Positions 55,692 through 64,000 of a stretch of 64,000 nt of DNA are shown one piece after another (the stretch's first letter is position 1; each line of letters starts with the position of its first letter). The DNA comes from Streptomyces abyssalis (GTDB lineage: Bacteria; Actinomycetota; Actinomycetes; Streptomycetales; Streptomycetaceae). Made by a program: the position numbers and the translations under genes. The stretch covers positions 1,159,696 to 1,223,695 of the forward strand of contig NZ_LJGT01000040.1 in the NCBI RefSeq assembly GCF_001751365.1, read 5' to 3'. A model generated the notes under the pieces. It had not been told where the DNA came from, searched no databases, and saw nothing but the letters and a program-made list of their open reading frames with translations.

Positions 55692-56327
55692 ATGTCGGGC
55701 ACGGGGCGACAGGGGATCTTCGGCAGCTCCGGCACCGGGGGAGGACGGTCCGGTCTGACTCCCGAACTCGGTCTGACGAGCCCGTACGCGGCACTGCCCG
55801 CCCCGAGCTGGAAGGGCAGAGCACTGGGCGCGCTGTTCTTCCTCGGTGCTCTGGTCTGCGTGTGCTTCTCCGTCTACAACGGTGCGCACGCCGCGGGCAT
55901 GGCCGGGCGGCAGGGAACCATCACCGTCGAGGCCTGCAGGGTCGAGCAGGGAAGCCGCAACTCCAGTGACACAACGGTCTGTTCAGGCACCTTCCGGCCC
56001 GAGGACGGGTCACGGGCCGTGCCCGGCGCGGAGGTGACGCGAGAGCTGCGCCAGGGCGAGAAGATCGAGGTCCAGCAGTCGGGGAACGGTTTCGTGCCCG
56101 TCGGATTCCGCGAGATCTGGCGCTGGAACGCGCTCTTCTTCTTCGCGTGGATCGTCGCCGCCCTGGGCGTGCCCTTCGCCGCGACCGGCATCTTCCCCGG
56201 CAGGCAGCAGGCGTTCGCCGTCGGACAGCGTGTCCGCGGCACACGGGCAGCGGTGGTCATGAAGTACCTGTACATCGGGGGCGGCGGCGGAATCGCGGTG
56301 TGCCTCTACATGATCTGGGTGCTCTGA
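55692..56327 (+). CDS. Membrane protein of unknown function
   Basis: 211 residues. A Gly/Ser-rich N-terminus (about 40 residues) precedes a membrane span ('ALGALFFLGALVCVCFSVY'). An extracytoplasmic loop follows with two Cys ('EACRVEQ' and 'TTVCSGTF') that may form a disulfide. Two more spans come near the C-terminus ('ALFFFAWIVAALGVPFAA' and 'YIGGGGGIAVCLYMIWVL'). Family not recognised. GGGGGAGAG lies just before the ATG. Confidence 0.82.
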   Translation: MSGTGRQGIFGSSGTGGGRSGLTPELGLTSPYAALPAPSWKGRALGALFFLGALVCVCFSVYNGAHAAGMAGRQGTITVEACRVEQGSRNSSDTTVCSGTFRPEDGSRAVPGAEVTRELRQGEKIEVQQSGNGFVPVGFREIWRWNALFFFAWIVAALGVPFAATGIFPGRQQAFAVGQRVRGTRAAVVMKYLYIGGGGGIAVCLYMIWVL

Positions 56328-56391
56328 GGACACGCCGTACGGGCAGATGGCGGCCTCCGCGCGCCCGCGTACGGGAGCGGCGGGCGGCGGC

Positions 56392-57078
56392 TCAGCCTGC
56401 GGCGGGAGCCCGGGCTTCCTCCGGGGCGGGCTCCCCGTACCAGCGCCATTCCGTCCGGCGGGGGTGGCCCGGGAGGTCGGTACGGCCCGTGGCCCAGAGC
56501 AGGGCGGGCCAGGGAGCCGCGTCCACCCGCACATCGGGAAAGAGCCGCACGAGCACTCGCCGGCACAGGTCCTCCGGAGGCTCCCAGGGGACGCCGATGC
56601 CCTGAGCGACGTCGTGGACGTGGACGAGCGTCTCCACGACGCCCATCGCGGCGAACCCCGCGGAGTCGGAGACGCCGTACGGATGCCAGGCGCGCAGCTC
56701 CGCCGGTGCCGTGCGCACCATGGCCGTCAGCAGCGAGCCACAGGCCTCCATGACTCGCAGCAGTCCTTCCGGGCCGGCGTCGCGGTCCGCGAACACCACG
56801 TTGGCGGGACCGTCCGGCTGCCGCCGCGTGAAGCCGAAAGGGATGCTGTCCGTCAACGGAGGGTTGTCCGGGGTGAGTTGGGCGGCGTAGCCGAACAGGT
56901 CGTCGTTCAGATGCTCGACGGTCTCCCAGCAGTCCCACTCCAGCGAGCCCGCCTTGACGCTCCAGTCCGCCCCCGTTCCCGTGCTGAGGGCGGCGACGGC
57001 GAGCCGTACGGCCGTGCGCACGTCGTCGGCGGTCACGGTCACCACAGGGGCAGGGTCTCTCGCGTCGTCGTCCGGCAT
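56392..57078 (-). CDS. DinB/mycothiol-dependent maleylpyruvate isomerase N-terminal domain protein
   Basis: 228 residues. 'DWSVKAGSLEWDCWETVEHLNDDLFGYAA' (seen in two pieces) places a His in the helix bundle as in the metal-binding DinB/MDMPI fold; 'VETLVHVHDVAQGIGVPWEPP' supplies further His. Such proteins use mycothiol or another thiol in detoxification. The exact reaction is unknown. It is divergent from the SNF2 gene. Confidence 0.82.
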   Translation of the reverse strand: MPDDDARDPAPVVTVTADDVRTAVRLAVAALSTGTGADWSVKAGSLEWDCWETVEHLNDDLFGYAAQLTPDNPPLTDSIPFGFTRRQPDGPANVVFADRDAGPEGLLRVMEACGSLLTAMVRTAPAELRAWHPYGVSDSAGFAAMGVVETLVHVHDVAQGIGVPWEPPEDLCRRVLVRLFPDVRVDAAPWPALLWATGRTDLPGHPRRTEWRWYGEPAPEEARAPAAG

Positions 57079-57262
57079 TGCGCGAACGTACCAACCCCGC
57101 GGGTGTCCGCGCTCTGCGGTTTCCGGACGGACATCGCTGGTCGGAAAAGTGTGCGGGCACTGTCAGTGGTGCGCCGTAGACTCAGGCGCGTTCGAGTGGG
57201 GACCGTGCGTCACAGGGGAGCGCACGGTCCGCACGGCACGAGAAGCGGAAGCGGTGGCGCGG

Positions 57263-60196
57263 ATGGCAGTGCCCCCGGGGGGCGGTCTCGCGCGGTGCGC
57301 GGCGGTCTTCCTGCCGGGGGAGCCGGGCCCGTCCCGTACCGGAAGAGTCGCCTTCTGGCGTCCGGACGGCGGCGCGCTCCCGGAGCCGGGTGACGCCGGG
57401 GTTCCGGGTGCGGAGCGGCTGACGCTGACGGTCGCGCGGCGTCACGGCAAGGGCGCGAGGGCCCGTACGGCCGAGGCGCTGAGCACGGGAGTCGCCGAGG
57501 CGCTTCCGTTGCTGGTCCGTGCGCGGCAGGACCCCGGAGCCCATCCCGCGGCCGCGTGCTGGGGAGCGGCCGCGCTGCACGCGCTGCATCTCGTGGCGCG
57601 CGGCCGTCTGCTGCCCGGCCTCGGCAGCGGGAACTCCGACGCCTGGCGGGCCGGGCCGCTCGACGCCCAGGACGCCGCCCAGGTGCGGGCGATCGCTGCG
57701 GCCATGCCGGCCGAGGCCCACGCGGTGCCCGTGCCGGGCAGCCGCAGGCCCCTGCTGCTGCCCGCTCCCGAGAGCCTGCTGCGGTCCTTCCTCGACGCCG
57801 TGGCCGACACGCTGCCGCGTACGCCTGCGGCGCCGAAAGCGGTCGGTGCGCCCTTCGCCGCATGGGAGCCGCAGCGGCTGCCGGAGGCGGCACGCGAATG
57901 GGCGGCCGAGGTCGCGGCAGGCATGGACACGGGCGTGCGGATCTCGCTCCGCCTCGACCTCTCCGCCGACGACCTGTTCGACGCGGGGCCCGCAGAGGAA
58001 ACCTCCGGTGACGCTCCGCGCTCCGGGGACGGTCCCTCCGCGGGGGGCCGTAACGGGCAGGTCCGCAGGGGCTCGGCGGCCGTCGTGCAGGTGCACAGCC
58101 TCGCCGACCCCGTGCTCGTCGCGGACGCGGCCCAACTGTGGGCCGGCGCCGAGCACTTCGGCCCGCGTGCCCGCATCGACACCCTGCTCGCGCTGCGCCG
58201 CGCCGCCCGCGTGTGGCCGCCGCTCGCCCGGATTCTGGAGCGACCCGTCCCGGACGTACTGCCGCTCACGGAGGACGAGTTGAGCGACCTGCTCGGCAGA
58301 GCCGCGACCAGGCTGGCCGCCGCCGGTGTCGCCGTGCACTGGCCGCGTGAAGTGGCAAGGGAGCTGACCGCCACCGCCGTGATCCGGCCCGCTCCGGGCT
58401 CGGCCTCGGACGGCTTCGGCTTCTTCGAGGCGGACGAACTCCTCCAGTTCAGCTGGCAGTTGGCCCTCGGAGGCGATCCGCTGACCGAGGCCGAGATGGA
58501 CGCGCTGGCGGAGGCCCACCGGCCCGTCGTGCGGCTGCGCGGCCAGTGGGTGCTGGTCGACCCCGGGCTCGTACGCAAGGCCCGCAAGCGCAACCTTGGT
58601 CTGCTGGAGCCGGCCGACGCGCTGGCGGCCGCGCTCACCGGCACCGCGGAGGCCGACGGGGAGACCGTGGAGGCCGTACCGGCCGGGGCGCTGGCCCGGC
58701 TGCGGGCAAGGCTGACCGCCGAACTGCCGCCGCTCGGCCAGCCGGACGGGCTGCACGCCACTCTCCGCGACTACCAGCTGCGCGGACTGGCCTGGCTCGA
58801 GACGATGACGTCGCTCGGTCTGGGCGGCTGCCTCGCCGACGACATGGGGCTGGGCAAGACCGTCACACTGATCGCGCTCCATCTGCACCGCGCAGCGGCC
58901 GGTTCACGGGAGCCCACCCTCGTCGTCTGCCCCGCCTCGCTGCTGGGCAACTGGCAGCGCGAGATCGAACGCTTCGCGCCGGGCGTTCCCGTCTCCCGCT
59001 TCCACGGGCCGGGGCGAAGCCTCCCGTGCGGCGCGGAGGAAGGGGAGGCAGGCGGCTTCGTCCTCACCACCTACGGCACGATGCGCTCCGCCGCTTCCCA
59101 ACTGGCCGCCCACCGCTGGGGAATGGTCGTCGCCGACGAGGCGCAGCACATGAAGAACCCGCACTCCGCCACGGCGAGAGCGCTGCGCAGCCTGCCCGCT
59201 CCCGCACGCGTCGCCCTCACCGGCACACCCGTCGAGAACAACCTCTCCGAGCTGTGGGCGCTCCTCGACTGGACGACGCCGGGGCTGCTCGGTCCGCTGA
59301 AGTCCTTCCGCGCCCGGTACGCCCGGGCAGTGGAGGGCGGTGAGGACGAGCAGGCGACACAGCGGCTTGCCCGGCTGGTGAGGCCGTTCCTGCTGCGGCG
59401 CAGGAAGTCCGACCCCGGCATCGCGCCCGAACTGCCGCCGAAGACCGAGACGGACCACCCGGTCGGGCTCGTACGTGAACAGGCCGGGTTGTATGAGGCA
59501 GTCGTACGCGAGACCCTCGCCCGTATCGAGACGGCCGAAGGCATGGCGCGCCGCGGTCTGGTCATGAAGCTGCTGACGGCGCTCAAGCAGATCTGCAACC
59601 ACCCGGCGCAGTATCTGAAGGAGGCTGCCGCGGCGCCGGGACGGGAGGGGAGCGCCGTGCTCGCCGGCCGTTCGGGGAAGCTGGAGCTCCTGGACGAACT
59701 GCTGGACGTCATCCTCGCGGAGGGCGCCGCGGTGCTGGTCTTCACGCAGTACGTCGCGATGGCCAGGCTCATCGAGCGCCACCTGCAACAGCGGGGCGTG
59801 CCGGCGCAGTTGCTGCACGGGGGCACTCCCGTCCCGCGGCGGGAGGAGATGGTGCGCCGCTTCCAGGGCGGTGAGGTCCCGGTGTTCCTGCTGTCGTTGA
59901 AGGCCGCGGGTACGGGGCTCAACCTCACCCGCGCCGCGCATGTCATCCACTACGACCGCTGGTGGAACCCGGCCGTGGAGGAGCAGGCGACAGACCGGGC
60001 CTACCGCATCGGCCAGACCCAGCCTGTGCAGGTCCACCGCATCATCACCGAGGGCACGGTCGAGGAGCGGATCGCCCAGCTGCTGGACTCCAAGCGGGAG
60101 TTGGCCGACGCGGTGCTCGGCGGCGGTGAGGCCGCGCTGTCCGAACTGACGGACGCGGAGCTCGCCGACCTCGTCTCGCTGAGGAGGACGGCGTGA
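57263..60196 (+). CDS. SNF2-family DEAD/DEAH-box ATPase
   Basis: 977 residues. The N-terminal half (about 500 residues) is a variable domain of the bacterial SNF2 N-terminal type. The ATPase starts at 'LRDYQLRGLAWLETM': Walker A 'DDMGLGKT' near residue 525, Walker B 'VADEAQHMKNP' near 623, 'ALTGTPVENNLSELW', helicase C-terminal motifs 'SLKAAGTGLNLTRAAHVIH' and 'QATDRAYRIGQTQPV'. It remodels nucleic acid-protein complexes. Bacterial SNF2 genes are regularly followed by a SWIM zinc-finger gene, as here. ATG 57263 chosen; GTG 57254 is in frame. Confidence 0.95.
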   Translation: MAVPPGGGLARCAAVFLPGEPGPSRTGRVAFWRPDGGALPEPGDAGVPGAERLTLTVARRHGKGARARTAEALSTGVAEALPLLVRARQDPGAHPAAACWGAAALHALHLVARGRLLPGLGSGNSDAWRAGPLDAQDAAQVRAIAAAMPAEAHAVPVPGSRRPLLLPAPESLLRSFLDAVADTLPRTPAAPKAVGAPFAAWEPQRLPEAAREWAAEVAAGMDTGVRISLRLDLSADDLFDAGPAEETSGDAPRSGDGPSAGGRNGQVRRGSAAVVQVHSLADPVLVADAAQLWAGAEHFGPRARIDTLLALRRAARVWPPLARILERPVPDVLPLTEDELSDLLGRAATRLAAAGVAVHWPREVARELTATAVIRPAPGSASDGFGFFEADELLQFSWQLALGGDPLTEAEMDALAEAHRPVVRLRGQWVLVDPGLVRKARKRNLGLLEPADALAAALTGTAEADGETVEAVPAGALARLRARLTAELPPLGQPDGLHATLRDYQLRGLAWLETMTSLGLGGCLADDMGLGKTVTLIALHLHRAAAGSREPTLVVCPASLLGNWQREIERFAPGVPVSRFHGPGRSLPCGAEEGEAGGFVLTTYGTMRSAASQLAAHRWGMVVADEAQHMKNPHSATARALRSLPAPARVALTGTPVENNLSELWALLDWTTPGLLGPLKSFRARYARAVEGGEDEQATQRLARLVRPFLLRRRKSDPGIAPELPPKTETDHPVGLVREQAGLYEAVVRETLARIETAEGMARRGLVMKLLTALKQICNHPAQYLKEAAAAPGREGSAVLAGRSGKLELLDELLDVILAEGAAVLVFTQYVAMARLIERHLQQRGVPAQLLHGGTPVPRREEMVRRFQGGEVPVFLLSLKAAGTGLNLTRAAHVIHYDRWWNPAVEEQATDRAYRIGQTQPVQVHRIITEGTVEERIAQLLDSKRELADAVLGGGEAALSELTDAELADLVSLRRTA

Positions 60197-60215
60197 ACTG
60201 GAGGACGGCGTGAAC
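60184..60215 (+). repeat. 16-bp direct repeat across the SNF2/SWIM gene junction
   Basis: GGAGGACGGCGTGAAC occurs twice with a period of 17 bases (from 60183 and 60200). The first copy carries the SNF2 stop inside GTGA; the second supplies the SD-like GAGG and the GTG start of the SWIM gene. Confidence 0.9.
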
Positions 60216-61589
60216 GGGCGGCCCGGCATCCGGGCGGACGGGTCTCCGGCCGGCGGTGCGGCTGCCGGGTCCGGCCCGGCGTCGGCCCGCGCGCGCAGCC
60301 TTCCGCCGGCGCCTCCCCGCCCGGGCGCCCGTGGCCCCTTCGCGGAATCCTGGTGGGGCAACGCCTGGGTGCGGGCCCTGGAGGACTCCTCACTGGACGC
60401 CGGACGGCTCTCCCGGGGGCGTACGTACGCGCGCGGCGGGCACGTCGGGACGATCACCGTCACGCCCGGCCGGATCTCCGCACCCGTGAGCGGCAGCCGC
60501 CCCCGCCCGTACCGCACGGTGATCCGCATGAGGGTGCTGACCGAGCGGGAACGGGAGGCGTTCCTGGACGCTGTCTGCGCCCAACCCGCCCACATCGCAG
60601 CGCTGTTGGACAAGGACATGCCGCACGCGCTGGTGGACGCGGCGGCTGCCGCGGGCGTACGGCTGCTGCCGGGGCCAGGTGAACCCGACCCGGCCTGCTC
60701 CTGCCCCGACAGCGGGCGCCCCTGCAAGCACGCTGCGGCCCTGTGCTACCAGACGGCCCGCTTCCTGGACGCGGACCCCTTCGTGCTGCTGCTTCTGCGC
60801 GGACAGGACGAGGAGGGGCTGATCGACGAACTGGCCCGCCGCAACGCCAAGTTGAGCGCGCAAGGTGCGGGCACGGACACGCACGCCGGAACCGGCAGCG
60901 GCACCGGCACCGGCACCGGCACCGGCGAGGGAATCCCGTACAGCCCGCCGGGCATCCCGGCCCGGGACGCGCTGGCCACGTCCGTACGTCCGCCGCTGCC
61001 CCCACCCCTGGAGCCGCCCGCCGCGCCCGGCGAACCGCCGTTGCTGCCCGAGCTTCCCGGCGCACCCGACCCCGCCGCCCTCACCTTCCTCGCCACCGGC
61101 GCGGCACGGCGCGCCCACGCGGCCCTCACGACCGGGCCCGCCGCCCTCGAACGGCTCCCCCCACCGCACGACGCCGTACGTCTCGCGGCCACCCACCCTC
61201 AACTCACCGGCCGTGGCACGTTCTCGGACCTCTTCGCCCGGCTGGCGCGCGGGAGCGGGCACACCGCGCAGGGTCTGGCCAGGGCCGCCGCGGCCTGGCG
61301 CCAAGGAGACGAGGGCCTGTCCGTCCTGGAGACCGTCTGGGATCCGCCCGCGGGCGGCTTCGACCGCGCACGCGGTGCGCTCGCCGCCGCCGGCCTGCCC
61401 CGCATGACGATCCGTCACAACCGTCTCACCGACGCCACCGGCACCCTCCAGCTCCGTTACGGCCGTGACGGCCGCTGGTACCCGTACCGCAGCGAACGCA
61501 CGGGCGACGGGCAGCGGCAGGAGTGGTGGCCCGAGGGCCCCGCGGACAGCGACCCGGTCGCGGCCCTGAACGCCCTGACGGAGGGCTGA
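60210..61589 (+). CDS. SWIM zinc-finger protein
   Basis: 459 residues. After a Pro/Ala-rich leader comes 'ESWWGNAWVRALEDSSLDAGRL', the usual start of SNF2-linked SWIM proteins. The finger is 'CSCPDSGRPCKHAAAL' (CxCx(n)CxH), expected to bind DNA or protein. A central low-complexity part contains a Gly-Thr repeat encoded by GGCACC units. The C-terminal 'LQLRYGRDGRWYPYRS' is conserved in this group. GTG start 13 bases after the SNF2 stop; the two products probably act together. Confidence 0.92.
   Translation: MNGRPGIRADGSPAGGAAAGSGPASARARSLPPAPPRPGARGPFAESWWGNAWVRALEDSSLDAGRLSRGRTYARGGHVGTITVTPGRISAPVSGSRPRPYRTVIRMRVLTEREREAFLDAVCAQPAHIAALLDKDMPHALVDAAAAAGVRLLPGPGEPDPACSCPDSGRPCKHAAALCYQTARFLDADPFVLLLLRGQDEEGLIDELARRNAKLSAQGAGTDTHAGTGSGTGTGTGTGEGIPYSPPGIPARDALATSVRPPLPPPLEPPAAPGEPPLLPELPGAPDPAALTFLATGAARRAHAALTTGPAALERLPPPHDAVRLAATHPQLTGRGTFSDLFARLARGSGHTAQGLARAAAAWRQGDEGLSVLETVWDPPAGGFDRARGALAAAGLPRMTIRHNRLTDATGTLQLRYGRDGRWYPYRSERTGDGQRQEWWPEGPADSDPVAALNALTEG
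60888..60923 (+). repeat. Hexanucleotide repeat in the SWIM gene
   Basis: Six units (two variants, GGAACC and GGCAGC, then four GGCACC) encoding Gly-Thr/Gly-Ser. Like the repeat at 29831, it lies in a linker and cannot shift the frame. Confidence 0.85.
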
Positions 61590-61675
61590 GAGCCGGGCTG
61601 TGTGCGCCCCGCCGCTGTGCGCGTGAGGCGTACCATCAACTGCTGGACGTCTGCGCGGACTTGCAGGGGGAGAGC

Positions 61676-62059
61676 ATGGACACGGCTTCAGCGAGCGCGA
61701 TCGCCGCGGCGGTCAGCGGGGCGGCGAGCTCCGTCGGTACGGAAGCGGGCAGGCACGCGTGGGAGTCGCTGCTCGCCCTGTGCCGCCGCGTCGGCGGGAG
61801 GCAGCCGGGAGACGGGATCGCACTTCCCGAGGACGAGGGCGACGAGGAACAGGTCCGCGTCCTGACCACCCGCGTGATCGAGGAGAGCGAACGGGACGGG
61901 GACTTCGCCGCCGGCCTGGAATCCTGGGCCGCGCAGCACGGGTTCCCCCTCCGGGTCGACAGCGGCTCCGTCAGCAACACCATCTCCGGCGACGCCCGCG
62001 TCAGCGGTCCCGTCATCCAGGGCCGCGACTTCTCCGGGCCGATCACCTTCGGCGGCTAG
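61676..62059 (+). CDS. Small protein with a 'GPVIQGRDFSGPITF' tail motif
   Basis: 127 residues. A helical Ala-rich N-terminus ('ASAIAAAVSGAASSVGTEAG') and an acidic middle precede a beta-type tail, 'SVSNTISGDARVSGPVIQGR' and 'DFSGPITFGG'. Tails of this form (N-x-I-S-G...G-x-V-x-Q-x-x-x-I/F-x-G) occur at the ends of streptomycete NTPases, TPR proteins and other modules that I associate with conflict or signalling systems; that link is from memory. AGGGGGAGAG precedes the ATG. It stands alone after the SNF2/SWIM pair. Function unknown. Confidence 0.8.
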   Translation: MDTASASAIAAAVSGAASSVGTEAGRHAWESLLALCRRVGGRQPGDGIALPEDEGDEEQVRVLTTRVIEESERDGDFAAGLESWAAQHGFPLRVDSGSVSNTISGDARVSGPVIQGRDFSGPITFGG

Positions 62060-62153
62060 GCCGGTCAGTCCGTGACCGGCCCCGGGCAGCGGGACTGCTG
62101 CCTCCGCACCCGGGTGCCAGGCGCCGATCACGGGTGAAGCTGACCTGCCGGCC

Positions 62154-62188
62154 GGCCTGCCGTCGGGCTCGCCGCCCGACGACAGGCC
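62154..62188 (-). terminator. Terminator after the S33 peptidase gene
   Basis: 15-bp stem (62154-62168 with 62174-62188), 5-base loop. The one imperfect pair is a G-T wobble on the minus strand but a C-A mismatch on the plus strand, so it favours minus-strand transcription. Confidence 0.7.
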
Positions 62189-62196
62189 GCCGGATA

Positions 62197-63828
62197 TCAG
62201 CCGCGGGTTCCGAGCAGGCGGTGCAGCTCGGCGCCGCGGTCGGCGGTGCCCTCGGAGCCGTACGGTGCCGGAACGGCTGCCTTGGCGTCCTCGGGGCTCA
62301 GCGGCTCCGGATCCGGCAGCGCCTCGCAGGTGGCCTCCGCTTCACCGCTGCCCTTGCCCTTCGGGACCTTGCCGGTCGCGAGGTAGTCGGCCAGGTGACC
62401 GTCGAGGCACTTGCTGCCGCTCAGGCTGATGCCGTGGTTGCCGCCTCCCTCTTCGACGACGAGGCTCGAACCGCGCAGCTTGCGGTGCATGTTGACGCCG
62501 CCCTCGTACGGGGTGGCCGCGTCGTCGGTGGCCTGGAAGAGCAGCAGCGGCGGAAGCTTCTTGTTCGAAACGTCCAGCGGCTTCTGGGACTTCACCGGCC
62601 AGAAGGCACAAGGAGCATTGTACCAGGCGTTGTTCCACGTCATGAAGGGTGCCTTCTCGTAGGTCTCCTCCATGTCACGGTGCCAGGTGCCCCAGTCGCG
62701 CGGCCAGGACGCGTCACGGCACTGCACCGAGGTGTAGATGGAGTAGCCGTTGTCGCCTTCGGCGTCCACGGTGCCCATCGCCTCGTAGGCGGCGACGACC
62801 GGGGCGGTGTCCTTGTCCTTGACGAACGCGGCGAAGGCCGCCGCCAGATCGGGCCAGGAGCCGTTGAAGTACCCGCCCGGGATGAAGGTGTCCTCGAGTT
62901 CGGAGGCGCCGACCTTGCCGCCCGCGGGCTTCTTCCGCAGCGCGTCGCGCATCTTGTACCAGGCCTTCTCCACGGCGGCCGGGTCCTTGCCGAGCTTGTA
63001 GTCCGCGTCGTGCTTGGCGACCCACGCCATGAAGGCCTTGTGGCGGGACTCGAAGGCGTGGTCCTGGGCGATGTTGGCGTCGTACCAGACCCCGTCGGGG
63101 TCGACCATGCTGTCCAGCACGGCGCGGCGTACGCGGTCCGGGTACAGCTTGGCGTAGACGGCTCCGAGGTAGGTGCCGTACGAGTAGCCGAAGTAGTTGA
63201 TCTTTTTGCTGCCCAGCGCGGTGCGGATGCGCTCCATGTCCTTGACCGCGTTGACCGTGTTGATGTGGCGCAGCAGCTTGCCGTGCTTCTTGCCGCACGC
63301 CTCGGCGAAGCCCTTGGCGCGCTCGATGTTGGCCAGCTCGTCCTTCTTGCTCCGCGGCACGCTGTCGGGGCGCACCGGGTCGAAGTAGCCGGGCTTGCAG
63401 TCGAGTGCGGGCTCACTCTTGCCGACTCCGCGAGGGTCGAAACCGATCACGTCGTACTGTGACGCGACCTTCTTCGGCAGCGACTTGGCGACGAAGCCCG
63501 CGAGAGTCAGCCCGCTGCCGCCGGGGCCGCCGGGGTTGACCAGCAGCGGACCCTGGGACTTCTCTGCGGTGTGCTGCACACGGGAGAGAGCGATGGTGAT
63601 CTTCTTGCCGTCCGGCTTGCCGTGGTCCAGCGGTACGCGGACCTTGGCGCACTGCAGGTCCGGGTAGTCCTCCGTGGCGCAGTCGGACCACTTGAGTTTG
63701 CCGGCGCCGGCCGACGGCCCGTCGGCGTCGGCGGATCCGGCGTTCGCCGCGACCGGTATGGCCGTGATCAGTCCGGCCAGCACGACCGCCGCGCCGCCGT
63801 AGACGGCCATCACGCGTCTTCTTTTCAT
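62197..63828 (-). CDS. Secreted alpha/beta-hydrolase, S33 tripeptidyl aminopeptidase type
   Basis: 543 residues. A signal peptide (MKRRRVMAVYGG, then a hydrophobic core, cleavage near residue 30) predicts export. Catalytic triad: Ser216 in 'GYSYGTYLG', Asp in 'FQATDDAATPYEGG', His in 'GGGNHGISL'. The oxyanion region is 'NPGGPGGSG' (98-106), with 'VIGFDPRGVGKSEP' after it. Cys are numerous and may form disulfides. It matches streptomycete tripeptidyl aminopeptidases (SlpD/E-like) that trim peptides outside the cell. GGAG lies about 5 bases before the ATG. Confidence 0.94.
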   Translation of the reverse strand: MKRRRVMAVYGGAAVVLAGLITAIPVAANAGSADADGPSAGAGKLKWSDCATEDYPDLQCAKVRVPLDHGKPDGKKITIALSRVQHTAEKSQGPLLVNPGGPGGSGLTLAGFVAKSLPKKVASQYDVIGFDPRGVGKSEPALDCKPGYFDPVRPDSVPRSKKDELANIERAKGFAEACGKKHGKLLRHINTVNAVKDMERIRTALGSKKINYFGYSYGTYLGAVYAKLYPDRVRRAVLDSMVDPDGVWYDANIAQDHAFESRHKAFMAWVAKHDADYKLGKDPAAVEKAWYKMRDALRKKPAGGKVGASELEDTFIPGGYFNGSWPDLAAAFAAFVKDKDTAPVVAAYEAMGTVDAEGDNGYSIYTSVQCRDASWPRDWGTWHRDMEETYEKAPFMTWNNAWYNAPCAFWPVKSQKPLDVSNKKLPPLLLFQATDDAATPYEGGVNMHRKLRGSSLVVEEGGGNHGISLSGSKCLDGHLADYLATGKVPKGKGSGEAEATCEALPDPEPLSPEDAKAAVPAPYGSEGTADRGAELHRLLGTRG

Positions 63829-64000
63829 CCGAGCTCCAGTGGGAGAGTCAAGGCCGCACCTCGCGGCCATACCGCATCGTGCAGCACTCGCGCACCCCTC
63901 GTGATGCTTCCGGGCAAAATCGGTCCGGTCCTGTGACCTGGGATGTGACGCGCGTTGCGCGCGAGCCGTACGGCCGCCGTGCCGGAGGGCCAGCAACCGG

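Overview
The window looks like a stretch of a Streptomyces (or close Streptomycetaceae) chromosome. The DNA is very GC-rich, many genes start with GTG, genes overlap by 1-8 bases, there are twin-arginine signals and actinobacterial families (DUF574 methyltransferases, XRE/DUF5753 regulators, an ANTAR response regulator, a mycothiol-type DinB protein), and one gene carries a rare TTA codon. From memory, the order coaE - rpsA - polA - liv genes - ANTAR regulator - pyk - chorismate mutase - gltD/gltB matches a conserved core segment of S. coelicolor. The calls are from reading the sequence only; no database was searched.

Layout. (1) 1-11.5 kb, minus strand: one long, tightly overlapping operon with a LacI-type regulator, two CUT1 ABC permeases, a solute-binding lipoprotein, FOUR consecutive ADP-ribosylglycohydrolase (ARH/DraG-fold) genes, a ribokinase-family sugar kinase and a CaiB/BaiF CoA-transferase cut by the window edge. 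A near-perfect LacI operator lies upstream. This is the best candidate for an undescribed system: import, glycosidic cleavage and phosphorylation of a (probably ribosyl) glycoside. (2) 12-19.2 kb, plus: a VIT-family metal transporter, then gltB-gltD. gltB has an in-frame TAG at 14701-14703 where a conserved Gln (CAG) is expected. (3) 19.3-26.6 kb: a methyltransferase with a TTA codon, a lipoprotein, a coupled XRE regulator/DUF574 pair, a micro-ORF, a PPOX flavoprotein, an HExxH metalloprotease-like protein, chorismate mutase and pyruvate kinase. (4) 26.8-31.5 kb, minus: SIMPL and VOC proteins, then a siderophore-type pair (PLP decarboxylase plus N-hydroxylating monooxygenase) behind an iron box. 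The decarboxylase contains a 15-copy hexanucleotide repeat. (5) 31.6-37.3 kb, minus: a Tat-exported beta-helix protein with an operator inside its promoter, aminopeptidase N, a free-standing HTH-LAGLIDADG protein and an unusual short tRNA with a CAA anticodon. (6) 37.4-45.7 kb: ANTAR regulator, a complete branched-chain amino-acid ABC transporter, a membrane protein and a thioesterase. (7) 45.9-56.3 kb: polA, a secreted transglycosylase, a methyltransferase, rpsA, a PAC2 protein, coaE, a TPR protein and a membrane protein. (8) 56.4-64 kb: a DinB-like protein, a SNF2 ATPase/SWIM zinc-finger pair, a small protein with a conflict-system-like tail motif and a secreted S33 peptidase.

Several strong hairpins separate convergent units. 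Nothing resembling an insertion sequence, prophage or CRISPR array was seen.
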